Source: JAGMDK01 sp023128695 (lineage in GTDB: Bacteria; Planctomycetota; Phycisphaerae; UBA1845; Fen-1342). From it: a stretch of 27,753 bases of DNA. A program made the translations under genes and the position numbers. Positions 15,066 through 21,618 of this stretch are shown in pieces (within the stretch, counting starts at the first letter, position 1; each line of letters begins with the position of its first letter). The notes under the pieces were generated by a model that was not told the DNA's origin, did no database searches, and saw only the letters and a program-made list of their open reading frames with translations. The stretch is from positions 1-27,753 of the forward strand of contig DAOVQG010000020.1 in NCBI GenBank assembly GCA_030628805.1, read 5' to 3'.

Positions 15066-16082
15066 TCACGCCGCCACGCCGACGTCGCTGGGCAGCTTTT
15101 CGAGAACGTCCTCTAGCACGTAATCCGTGCTCAAGCCCTCGGCCTCGCCCTCGAAGTTCAGCAGCAGTCGGTGCCGCATGGCCGGCAGGGCTGCTTTCTT
15201 CACGTCGCCGAAGCTCACGTTGTAGCGGCCGTCGAGCAGGGCGTATATCTTCGCCGCCAGGGTCACGGCCTGGGCCCCGCGCGGGCTGGCGCCCCAACGT
15301 ACATACTTGTTGACCGCATCGGTCGCGAAGGTCTCGTTCGGGTGCGTCGCCAGCACGAGCCGGATGGCGTAATCCTGCACGTGCGGCGCCACCACGATCC
15401 GCTTGACCAATTCCTGACCCGCGATGATCTGCTCGCCCGAAAGCACCGGCCGGATATCAGGCGTATACGCCGCTGTCGTCCGGTCCAGAATCGTCTTTAG
15501 CTCCTCGCGATCCGAATACCCCACGATCAGCTTGAAGAAGAACCGGTCGACTTGGGCCTCCGGCAGCGGATAGGTCCCCTCCTGCTCGATCGGGTTCTGC
15601 GTCGCCATCACGAAGAACGGCTCTTTGAGCAAATAACGCGTGCCGCTGGACGTGACGGTATGCTCCTGCATCGCCTCCAGCAGGGCCGACTGCGTCTTGG
15701 GCGTGGCCCGATTGATCTCGTCGGCCAGGACCATCTGGGCGAACAGCGGGCCGCGTTGGAACTCGAAGTGCCGCCGGCCGGTCTGCGGGTCCTCGGTGAT
15801 GATGTTGGTGCCGATGATGTCGGCGGGCATCAGGTCGGGTGTGAATTGGATGCGGGAAAAATCCAGGCTCAGGGCCTGGGCGAGGGTGCGGATCAGCAGG
15901 GTCTTGCCGAGCCCCGGCACGCCCTCCAGCAGCGCGTGGCCGCCGGCGAACAGGCAAATCAGCACGCCCTCCACGATCTCCTCGTGCCCGACGATCATCT
16001 TCCCGACTTCGTCGCGCAGTTTCCTGAACTCGTCCCGAAACTCCGCCACCTGTTGTTCGACCTGTACTTCGGTGCCTGCCAT
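15066..16082 (-). CDS. moxR: MoxR family AAA+ ATPase
   Basis: 338 residues from the ATG at 16082, preceded by GGGAG at 6 nt; the frame is open to 16295 but that part translates repeats. Walker A is GVPGLGKT (54-61), Walker B is MVLADEIN (Asp121, Glu122), and sensor 1 lies in MATQNPIEQEGTYPLPEAQ, a MoxR hallmark. The C-terminal lid includes SPRGAQAVTLAAKIYAL. MoxR ATPases act with VWA-domain proteins in protein or complex maturation and stress tolerance; the DUF58 and BatA-like genes immediately downstream are the expected partners. A hydrogenase role is possible because of proximity, but a coiled-coil gene on the other strand separates the two loci. Confidence 0.95.
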   Translation of the reverse strand: MAGTEVQVEQQVAEFRDEFRKLRDEVGKMIVGHEEIVEGVLICLFAGGHALLEGVPGLGKTLLIRTLAQALSLDFSRIQFTPDLMPADIIGTNIITEDPQTGRRHFEFQRGPLFAQMVLADEINRATPKTQSALLEAMQEHTVTSSGTRYLLKEPFFVMATQNPIEQEGTYPLPEAQVDRFFFKLIVGYSDREELKTILDRTTAAYTPDIRPVLSGEQIIAGQELVKRIVVAPHVQDYAIRLVLATHPNETFATDAVNKYVRWGASPRGAQAVTLAAKIYALLDGRYNVSFGDVKKAALPAMRHRLLLNFEGEAEGLSTDYVLEDVLEKLPSDVGVAA

Positions 16083-16198
16083 ATGAATCTCCCGAGTCTG
16101 GCCGCGTACACCCCGCGGCCATAGGAACTTACGGAAACCAGTCCCGGAGATTCTAAATTGGAAGCGGAAAATGTGCGAACACGAAGTCCGCCATCTGG

Positions 16199-16339
16199 CC
16201 GTCACCGGCGGCTGCCAGGAAAGTGGGTAAGCCGGTGGGGCGGCCCTCCGCGGCCGCCATCGGTCCGTACTGGCGGGCACGGAGGCCCGCCCCACCCACT
16301 ATGTTGACGCACACCCGACCGTCACCGGCGGCTGCCAGG
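16199..16339. repeat. 21-bp direct repeats 120 bp apart enclosing GGCGGG-type hairpins
   Basis: The 328-bp gap upstream of moxR holds two exact 21-bp direct repeats (16199-16219 and 16319-16339; core GTCACCGGCGGCTGCCAGG) exactly 120 bp apart. Between them are two inverted GTGG-footed hairpins: GTGGGGCGGCC...GGCCGCC near 16236-16260 and GGCGGGCACGGAGGCCCGCC near 16272-16291. A related pair is at 17240-17291. A weak TAGAAT (complement of 16150-16155) could be the moxR -10 box. Confidence 0.8.
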
Positions 16340-16410
16340 CGGATTAGTCTACGCCTGGGAACTGCGGGAACGAGCCCGGCGGAGCCGATAGAGGGTGTTG
16401 AGTAAGCGAA

Positions 16411-17154
16411 ATGAGTGAGCAGCCTGAACCAGGGCCACAACCATCCAAAGGACCCGCTGGGAATACAACCGGTAGCGATGCGCGAGAGGAAATCTCCGCC
16501 AGGTTGTCGGCGTTCTCTGAGCGGGTGGGGGCACTCCGCGCCGAATTCGACCAGCTCCATGAGAATATCGCTGCCGAGGCCGAGGCTCTGAATCGTCGGC
16601 AAGCCGAGGTTTCCGAACTAGCCGATCGGGTCGCTCAGCGCGCTGAGGAGTGTGAAAAACAGTCTGCCGCCCTGGACGAACTGGAGGCCGGGCTTGAGGA
16701 GCGCGCCCAGATGCTCGAGCAGCGGAGCGATGAAGAGCAGCGTCGCGCGGCACTCGCCGCCGAGGAGGAGCTGGAGCCGAACGCGGCCGCGCTTACGGCA
16801 CAAGCGCGGGATGTGGAGCAACGGCTGACCGAGCTCGAAGAGGAAACCCGCGAATTGGATCAGGCCGGCCCAGCCGAGGAGCAACCTGTGGCCGCGACCG
16901 ACGGGTTGTCCGACGAGCCGGTTGCCACGGAACAAGCCGGCCCGGCTCCGGAAGCCGATCCCGAGCGGCCGGAGGACGCCCTCGACGAGTCGTTACTCAG
17001 CCCGGAACAGCGTCAGAAGCTGCGAGTTCTGCGTCGGATAGCCGGCGACAAAGTGAGCGACGCGGAACTGCTGGCCCGGCTGGAAGGCGAAGACGGTCAC
17101 GCGGCCAACGTCGGAAGAGAAAAGAAGAAGAAAAGCCGGTGGTGGGGGCATTAG
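16411..17154 (+). CDS. Acidic coiled-coil protein of unknown function
   Basis: 247 residues, divergent from moxR. Residues about 25-150 are a long Glu-, Ala-, Gln- and Arg-rich helix with heptad-like spacing (for example RLSAFSERVGALRAEFDQL and AQMLEQRSDEEQRRAALAA), predicted to form a coiled coil. Residues 150-195 are Pro-, Glu- and Ala-rich and probably disordered. The end has a short LSPEQRQKLRVLRRIAGDKVSD helix and a basic, aromatic tip, KKKKSRWWGH. There is no signal peptide or membrane segment. The ribosome binding site is poor (GAGG about 15 nt upstream). I do not recognise a family; codon use matches neighbours, so it is probably a real gene. Confidence 0.75.
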   Translation: MSEQPEPGPQPSKGPAGNTTGSDAREEISARLSAFSERVGALRAEFDQLHENIAAEAEALNRRQAEVSELADRVAQRAEECEKQSAALDELEAGLEERAQMLEQRSDEEQRRAALAAEEELEPNAAALTAQARDVEQRLTELEEETRELDQAGPAEEQPVAATDGLSDEPVATEQAGPAPEADPERPEDALDESLLSPEQRQKLRVLRRIAGDKVSDAELLARLEGEDGHAANVGREKKKKSRWWGH

Positions 17155-17181
17155 TGATCCGTCACGCTTTTATCTGCGGGT

Positions 17182-17291
17182 TGGGTGGCCCATCGCTTTA
17201 GCGTTGGGGGACACGAATGGGCTGGATTATTCGTGTCGGTGGGGCGGGCGTCCCTGCCCGCCAGTCGCGGGCACGGAGGCCCGCACCACCT
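17182..17291. repeat. Intergenic hairpins of the GTGG/GGCGGGC family
   Basis: Between the coiled-coil gene and the receiver gene are TGGGTGGCCCATCGCTTTAG (17182 on), related to the inverse copy near 6400-6425, and an inverted pair of GTGGGGCGGGCGTCCCTGCC and GGGCACGGAGGCCCGC (17240-17291). They occupy most of the gap and follow the convergent gene ends. Confidence 0.75.
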
Positions 17292-17309
17292 TGAAGAAGA
17301 GCCGCCCGC

Positions 17310-17684
17310 TTACTTCAACTTCGTCTTGAGCACCGACAGCAACTGCTGGTTGTCGATCGGCTTCTGGAACACGCCGGCCAGGCCGAGCTCGGAGTAGTCG
17401 ATGTTGAGGTTCAGGTTGTCGCCCACCGAGCTGAGCATGTAGACCGGCTTGGTGTTGCCCTCGGCCTTGAGGTCTCGCACCAAGCTGGTGCCGGCGTCGA
17501 CCTCTTCCATCATCAGGTCCACGATGATCAGATCGGGGCTAGCTTCCTTGTACTGCCTGAGACCCTGCTCGGCACTGCGGGCCTCGACCATCGCGTAGCC
17601 CTTGGCCTCCAGGACCAGACGCATGGCGTCCAGCAGATCCTGATCGTCATCGACAAATAGAATTACGTGTTTTCCGTCTTGCAT
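17310..17684 (-). CDS. Stand-alone response regulator receiver protein
   Basis: 124 residues, a single CheY-like domain with no output domain. Acidic pocket residues Asp12 and Asp13 (VDDDQD), phosphoacceptor Asp56 (IIVDLMM), Ser85/Ser86 at the Thr/Ser switch position (YMLSSVG) and Lys108 (FQKPID) are all present, so it should be phosphorylatable. Its ATG lies inside the end of the hydrogenase maturation protease gene (22-bp overlap), which implies translational coupling and makes it the last gene of the hyp-hox operon. No histidine kinase is in the window. It could tune hydrogenase expression or activity through a distant kinase, but this is inference from position. Confidence 0.93.
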   Translation of the reverse strand: MQDGKHVILFVDDDQDLLDAMRLVLEAKGYAMVEARSAEQGLRQYKEASPDLIIVDLMMEEVDAGTSLVRDLKAEGNTKPVYMLSSVGDNLNLNIDYSELGLAGVFQKPIDNQQLLSVLKTKLK

Positions 17685-18190
17685 TGCATGTCCCCAATCG
17701 CGGAGGCGACCGCCAAAGGCGAAGCGTGACGCTCAAATGTACGGTTACAAATAACAGGTTTGATAAACTCCAGGGCGGCGGCCAGGTTCGCCCGGGCCTG
17801 CTCGGACAACCTTTCGCCGAATTCGTTGAACTCATAGCCGCGGATACCCAAAACGTAGCCGGGCGTCGGAGAGTTGAACAGCTCCGCGGCCAGCCCCAGC
17901 ACGGCTTCCGGCGTGACACTGTGCGTACTGAAGCTGATGGACGCTCGCGGCTCAATACGCTGGAATGAAAAAGGCGCCGGGCCGTTCGTGTCCGCGTCGG
18001 CGAACACCACCACGTCGTGCTCGGCGACGTTCGCCGCGTCCTCCACGCTGAGCTGGTAGTCGGAATCGACCGTCACGCCGGGGAGGTTCAACTCCTCCAG
18101 CGCGGCGGCCAGAGCGGGCCCCAGGCCGTCATCGCGGCGGCCGGGGTTGCCGTAGCCGATTACCAGGACTTTTGATAGACGCGAGTTCAC
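17663..18190 (-). CDS. hoxW: [NiFe]-hydrogenase maturation endopeptidase (HoxW/HycI/HybD family)
   Basis: 175 residues from a GTG at 18190; another GTG at 18202 is equally possible, and the open frame further upstream translates hairpin repeats. The family signature is KVLVIGYGNPGRRDDGLG (7-24). Residues expected to touch nickel of the precursor are Asp20 or Asp21, Asp65 (VVFADADTNG) and His90 (SFSTHSVTPEAVL), matching E16/D62/H93 of HybD in placement. It would cut HoxH after the His of its C-terminal DPCxxCxxH motif once nickel is inserted. It lies downstream of hoxH, as expected, and overlaps the receiver gene. Confidence 0.92.
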   Translation of the reverse strand: MNSRLSKVLVIGYGNPGRRDDGLGPALAAALEELNLPGVTVDSDYQLSVEDAANVAEHDVVVFADADTNGPAPFSFQRIEPRASISFSTHSVTPEAVLGLAAELFNSPTPGYVLGIRGYEFNEFGERLSEQARANLAAALEFIKPVICNRTFERHASPLAVASAIGDMQCKTENT

Positions 18191-18206
18191 GTATTTGCTC
18201 ACTCTC

Positions 18207-18488
18207 GGCCGGCACGGGGGCCGGCCGCTACATTGTCGGGTGCCACTGCTCTGCGAGCAGTGCTCTCCGACGGCCGGCGAGCCGCCGACCGCCACATCAC
18301 TGTGTGGCACCGGCTTCCAGCCGGTGATAATCACACCGGCAAGATGCCGGTGCCACACGTCGGCCGGCACGGGGGCCGACCGCTACATCACTATTCGCAG
18401 TCCGCGACGCGGGAGGGCGAAGCTCCTGCTGAGCCGCGGCTCGCCGGGAGGCTCGCCCTCCCCGCTGGTGCGAGATTCCCATCTCGCA
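18207..18488. repeat. Dense block of REP-like hairpins between hoxH and the protease gene
   Basis: The 307-bp gap contains, left to right: a GTAG-footed GGCCGG hairpin (18207-18234); GTGCCACTGCTC-TGC-GAGCAGTG (18240-18262); the 66-bp hairpin pair identical to 13981-14046 (18303-18368); a second GTAG-footed hairpin (18362-18388); a GGCTCGCCGGGAGGCTCGCC element (near 18437-18456); and GGTGCGAGATTCCCATCTCG (18466 on). Almost no unique sequence remains in this gap. Confidence 0.9.
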
Positions 18489-18497
18489 CTGACGGTA

Positions 18498-19949
18498 TCA
18501 GTAACCCCTGGCCTTGCGGTCCAGGAGGTTGCCCTCGTGGTCCAGCACCTCGACGACCAGGGGCATCCGGCCCAGGGCGTGCGTGGCACAAGACAAACAC
18601 GGATCATAGGCCCGAATCGCCACTTCCACGTGGTTCAGCAGGCCCTCGGTGATCTCCACGCCACTGAGGTAATCACGGGCCACTTTCTGGACGGCGCGGT
18701 TCATGGGCTCGTTGTTACAGGTGGTCGAGACGATCAGGTTGGCCATCGTGACCAAGCCCTGCTCGTCGACCTTATAGTGGTGGAAGAGCGTGCCGCGCGG
18801 GGCTTCGAGCAGGCCGACCGCCTCGTAACGCCGCTCGCCCTTGACGACCAGGTCTTCACCCTGGAGGTCCTGGTCGTGTAACAAGTCCTTGATCTTCTCG
18901 ATCGAATGTAGCAGCTCGATCATGCGGGTCCAATGATACGCCATCGTGATGTTGTTGGGCTTGTTGTCGGTCAGGGCCATGAATTCCTGGCGGGCGGCCT
19001 CGGCCTCGGGCGTGTCGATGAAATCACAAGTATTGATCCGCGCCAGCGGGCCGACGCGGAACCAGCCCTGCTCCGGTCCCAGCGGCTTGATGAACGGGAA
19101 CTTCATGTACGACCAGTCCCGCACCTCCTCGGCGATGTAATCGAGGTAATTCAGGTAGTCGACCTGGTCGAAAATCTTCTCGCCCTGGGCGTCGATCGCT
19201 CGCAGGTTGCCGTGGTACAAGTCCATCGCGCCGTCTTCGCGGATGAGCGAGAGATGGTTCGACTCGAACGAGCCGAAGTCCTTGATCTGGTCCAGATTCT
19301 CGACCGTATAGTCCTTGGCGATCTTCAGCGCCCCGCGGGCCCATTCGATCATCTGATCGAGGTCCTTGAGCAGCTCGTCGCGCTCCGCGATCGACAGGTT
19401 CTTGTTGATCCCGCCGGGGATCGCGCCGGTGCCGTGGATTTTCTTGCCGGCGGTGCGCTGGATGACCTCCTGCCCATACTTGCGCAACATCACGCCCTGG
19501 ACCGCCAGGTCGGGATGCTTGGCGATTACGCCGATGACGTTGCGGATCGCCACGTCGGCGTCGAAGCCGAACAGCAGATCCGGCGAGCACAAGTGGAAAA
19601 AGTGCAACGCGTGCGACTGGAGTATCTGCCCGTAGTGCATCAGCCGTCGCATTTTCTCGGCGGTGGGTGTGAGCTTCTCCCCGCCGACGATGCGGTCCAT
19701 GGCCTTGGCGGCGGCCAGATGATGGCTGACGGGACAGATGCCGCACAGCCGCTGGACGAGTACCGGCACCTCCCAGAAGGGTCGGCCCTGGATGAAGCGC
19801 TCAAACCCGCGAAACTCGACGATGTGCAGACGGGCCTGTTGCACCTGCCGCTTCTCATCGAGCAGGATCGAGACCTTGCCGTGTCCCTCGACGCGGGTCA
19901 CCGGCTCGATGATGATGCGTTTGAGGCCGTTTGTTGTTGTGGCAACCAC
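18498..19949 (-). CDS. hoxH: NAD-linked [NiFe]-hydrogenase large subunit HoxH
   Basis: 483 residues from a GTG at 19949 with GGAGG six bases upstream. It carries the Ni-Fe(CN)2CO active site that splits or forms H2. The four nickel/bridging cysteines are in RLCGICPVSHH (Cys69, Cys72) and DPCLSCATH (Cys451, Cys454). The latter is followed by a 26-residue C-terminal peptide beginning ALGRMPL that the protease must remove. IEPVTRVEGHGK (14-25) is the conserved N-terminal metal-site motif. Together with HoxFUY this is a group 3d (bidirectional, NAD(H)-coupled) enzyme, cytoplasmic; no signal peptide is present. The direction of catalysis in the cell cannot be told from sequence. Confidence 0.97.
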   Translation of the reverse strand: MVATTTNGLKRIIIEPVTRVEGHGKVSILLDEKRQVQQARLHIVEFRGFERFIQGRPFWEVPVLVQRLCGICPVSHHLAAAKAMDRIVGGEKLTPTAEKMRRLMHYGQILQSHALHFFHLCSPDLLFGFDADVAIRNVIGVIAKHPDLAVQGVMLRKYGQEVIQRTAGKKIHGTGAIPGGINKNLSIAERDELLKDLDQMIEWARGALKIAKDYTVENLDQIKDFGSFESNHLSLIREDGAMDLYHGNLRAIDAQGEKIFDQVDYLNYLDYIAEEVRDWSYMKFPFIKPLGPEQGWFRVGPLARINTCDFIDTPEAEAARQEFMALTDNKPNNITMAYHWTRMIELLHSIEKIKDLLHDQDLQGEDLVVKGERRYEAVGLLEAPRGTLFHHYKVDEQGLVTMANLIVSTTCNNEPMNRAVQKVARDYLSGVEITEGLLNHVEVAIRAYDPCLSCATHALGRMPLVVEVLDHEGNLLDRKARGY

Positions 19950-19964
19950 GGTTATACCTCCACT

Positions 19965-20049
19965 TGTGGCACCGGCTTCCAGCCGGTGGGACGGCCGGTA
20001 CGGGGCCCGGCCGCTACATTTCTGTGTGGCACCGGCATTCTGCCGGTGG
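19965..20049. repeat. REP-like hairpin trio between hoxY and hoxH
   Basis: The gap holds CACCGGC-TTCCA-GCCGGTG (from 19965 with its GTGG foot), the GTAG-footed GGCCGG hairpin on the other strand (19993-20020), and CACCGGC-ATTCT-GCCGGTG (to 20049). Apart from about 15 nt carrying the hoxH ribosome binding site the hoxY-hoxH junction is entirely repeat. Confidence 0.93.
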
Positions 20050-20053
20050 TCAA

Positions 20054-20599
20054 TCAGTCATACTTGACCAACTCGTACGGCAACTCGATCGGCTTATCGC
20101 TCAATAGAGCAACCAAAGCCTCCCAGATCGTGTCCGCGGGCGGCGGGCAGCCGGGCAGGTGATAGTCGATCTTCACCACTTCGTGGCACGGGTACACCCG
20201 GTCGAGCATCAGTGGGATCTCGGGATCGCCGGGAATCTTGCCGCTGGGGTTATGCACCGTGGGGCCGTTGAGATAAGCCTCTTCCAGGCATTCCTTGATC
20301 GGGATCGTGTTCCGCAGGGCCGGGATGCCGCCGTTGATGGCGCAGTCGCCGACCGAGATGAGGATATCGCAGTGCCGGCGGAAGTCTTGCAGCACTTTGA
20401 CATTTTCCTCATTGGCACAGCCGCCCTCGATCAGACCGACCGTGCAGCGGCCGGTGAATTCCTTGATGTCGTCGATCGGCGACTTGTCGAAGTCGACCAA
20501 CTCGATCAGCTTCAAGATGCGGTCATCGATGTCCAGCAGCGACATGTGACAACCGAAGCAGCCGGCAAGCGAAGTGGTCGCAATTTTTGGTTTTGCCAT
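20054..20599 (-). CDS. hoxY: NAD-linked [NiFe]-hydrogenase small subunit HoxY
   Basis: 181 residues; the ATG at 20599 has AAGGAAA about eight bases upstream. It carries the proximal [4Fe-4S] cluster that passes electrons between HoxH and HoxU. Ligands are AGCFGC (Cys14, Cys17), VGDCAINGG (Cys86) and LPGCPPP (Cys151); Cys61 in EGGCANEEN is also conserved in the family. It is short with a single cluster and lacks the C-terminal FeS domain and twin-arginine signal of membrane-bound uptake hydrogenases. This is the form expected for HoxY. Confidence 0.97.
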   Translation of the reverse strand: MAKPKIATTSLAGCFGCHMSLLDIDDRILKLIELVDFDKSPIDDIKEFTGRCTVGLIEGGCANEENVKVLQDFRRHCDILISVGDCAINGGIPALRNTIPIKECLEEAYLNGPTVHNPSGKIPGDPEIPLMLDRVYPCHEVVKIDYHLPGCPPPADTIWEALVALLSDKPIELPYELVKYD

Positions 20600-20655
20600 G
20601 GTCCGTTTCCTTACCTCTGAGTCATAGGCATCGCACCTGTGTTCTCACTCGATCT

Positions 20656-20755
20656 CACCGGCTGGAAGCCGGTACCACATCACCGGCTGGAAGCCGGTGC
20701 CACATTACCGGCTGGAAGCCCGTGCCACATTACCGGCTGGAAGCCGGTGCCACAC
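20656..20755. repeat. 25-bp tandem hairpin array at the hoxU-hoxY junction
   Basis: Four directly adjacent 25-bp units (starts 20656, 20681, 20706, 20731), each YACCGGC-TGGAA-GCCGGTR plus CCACAY, with one broken stem (GCCCGTG in unit 3). Read on the minus strand each unit is GTGG-footed. The last unit overlaps the coding end of hoxU and the boundary of units 3 and 4 provides its stop codon. There are no unique spacers, so it is not a CRISPR. Confidence 0.95.
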
Positions 20756-21452
20756 CGCTTTCAATGTCCGATCCGATGGGCTTGTGGTCGTACAGCCGTT
20801 GGCCAATGGGTACCGCGTAGCCCACCCGCTTCTTCAGCAAAGCTCCGACCGGACAAGCCTCGACGGCCTCGTCCGTCATACTGATGTCGGTATCCGCCAA
20901 GTTTGCCTCGGCGTTGACCTCGACGCGTTTGTGCGGGCCGCGGCCAACGAACTCGAAGATGTGCTTGCCATCCACGTCGCGCGAGGCCCGCACGCAACGG
21001 CCGCACAGGATGCAACGATTCCGATCAATAAAGATGTCCGGATGGGTCGCATCCACATCTCGTTTGGGGAACATGTACGGGTATTTCGGCGCGGTGATCC
21101 CCAGGCGATACGCCAGGGCTTGCAATTCGCAGTTTCCGCTCTTCTCGCAGAACATGCAGAAGTGGTTGCCCTCAACGAACAGCATGTCGATGATGTTCCG
21201 GCGGAGGCCGTTCATCTTCTCGGTGTCGTTCTCCACGATCATGCCCGGCGCGATCGGCTGGGTGCAGGCGCTCTGCGGCCGGCCGTTGACCAGTACCGTG
21301 CAAATCCGGCAACTGCCGTGCGGGACAAGCCCCTCGCGGTAACACAAGCGCGGGATGTAAATCCCGTTCTGCTGCGCCGCTTCGAGGATCGTCTGCCCGG
21401 GGCGGCCCTGGATTTCCTTGTCGTCGATTATGAAGTCAATCGTGGCGCTCAT
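20730..21452 (-). CDS. hoxU: Hydrogenase diaphorase subunit HoxU (ferredoxin-like, NuoG N-terminal homologue)
   Basis: 240 residues; ATG at 21452 with AAGGA upstream. It relays electrons between HoxY and HoxF. An N-terminal [2Fe-2S] domain has Cys37, Cys48, Cys51 and Cys63; the next cluster motif is NHFCMFCEKSGNC (His97, Cys99, Cys102, Cys108); then RCILCGRC (Cys147, Cys150, Cys153) with Cys200 in EACPVGAL. Length fits HoxU (about 235-240). The final residues VAPASSR and the stop are encoded by the 25-bp hairpin repeat, so the native tail has been replaced or extended by repeat sequence. This lies after all cluster motifs and should be tolerated. Confidence 0.96.
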   Translation of the reverse strand: MSATIDFIIDDKEIQGRPGQTILEAAQQNGIYIPRLCYREGLVPHGSCRICTVLVNGRPQSACTQPIAPGMIVENDTEKMNGLRRNIIDMLFVEGNHFCMFCEKSGNCELQALAYRLGITAPKYPYMFPKRDVDATHPDIFIDRNRCILCGRCVRASRDVDGKHIFEFVGRGPHKRVEVNAEANLADTDISMTDEAVEACPVGALLKKRVGYAVPIGQRLYDHKPIGSDIESGVAPASSR

Positions 21453-21470
21453 CGCGTTTCCTTCTCAAAC

Positions 21471-21616
21471 GGCCGGTACGGGGCCCGGCCGCTACATTCT
21501 TCTGTGGCACCGGCTTCCAGCCGGTGGCTCGGCCGGTACGGGGCCCGGCCGCTACATTCTTCTGTGGCACAGGCTTCCAGCCTGTGAATCCACCGGCAAG
21601 ATGCCGGTGCCACAAG
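21471..21616. repeat. 60-bp tandem duplication of a two-hairpin repeat, plus one inverted copy
   Basis: Units 21471-21530 and 21531-21590 differ at only four positions. Each has a GTAG-footed GGCCGG hairpin and a GTGG-footed TTCCA-loop hairpin. Two of the four differences change C21511-G21523 into A21571-T21583, preserving the stem base pair. An inverted CACCGGC-AAGAT-GCCGGTG follows (21591-21609). The whole hoxF-hoxU gap is made of these elements except the hoxU ribosome binding site. Confidence 0.95.
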
Positions 21617-21618
21617 GG

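Noticed and set aside
15066..16082. moxR as a dedicated hydrogenase maturation factor
   Set aside because: Its direct downstream neighbours are the usual DUF58 and VWA partners, and it is separated from the hydrogenase operon by a gene on the other strand.
18933..20162. Plus-strand open frame of 409 codons opposite hoxH
   Set aside because: Antisense shadow of hoxH, running on through intergenic repeats into hoxY.
20656..20755. CRISPR array candidate (also 11737-11852)
   Set aside because: Units of 25 or 29 bp are directly adjacent with no unique spacers, and no cas gene is near.
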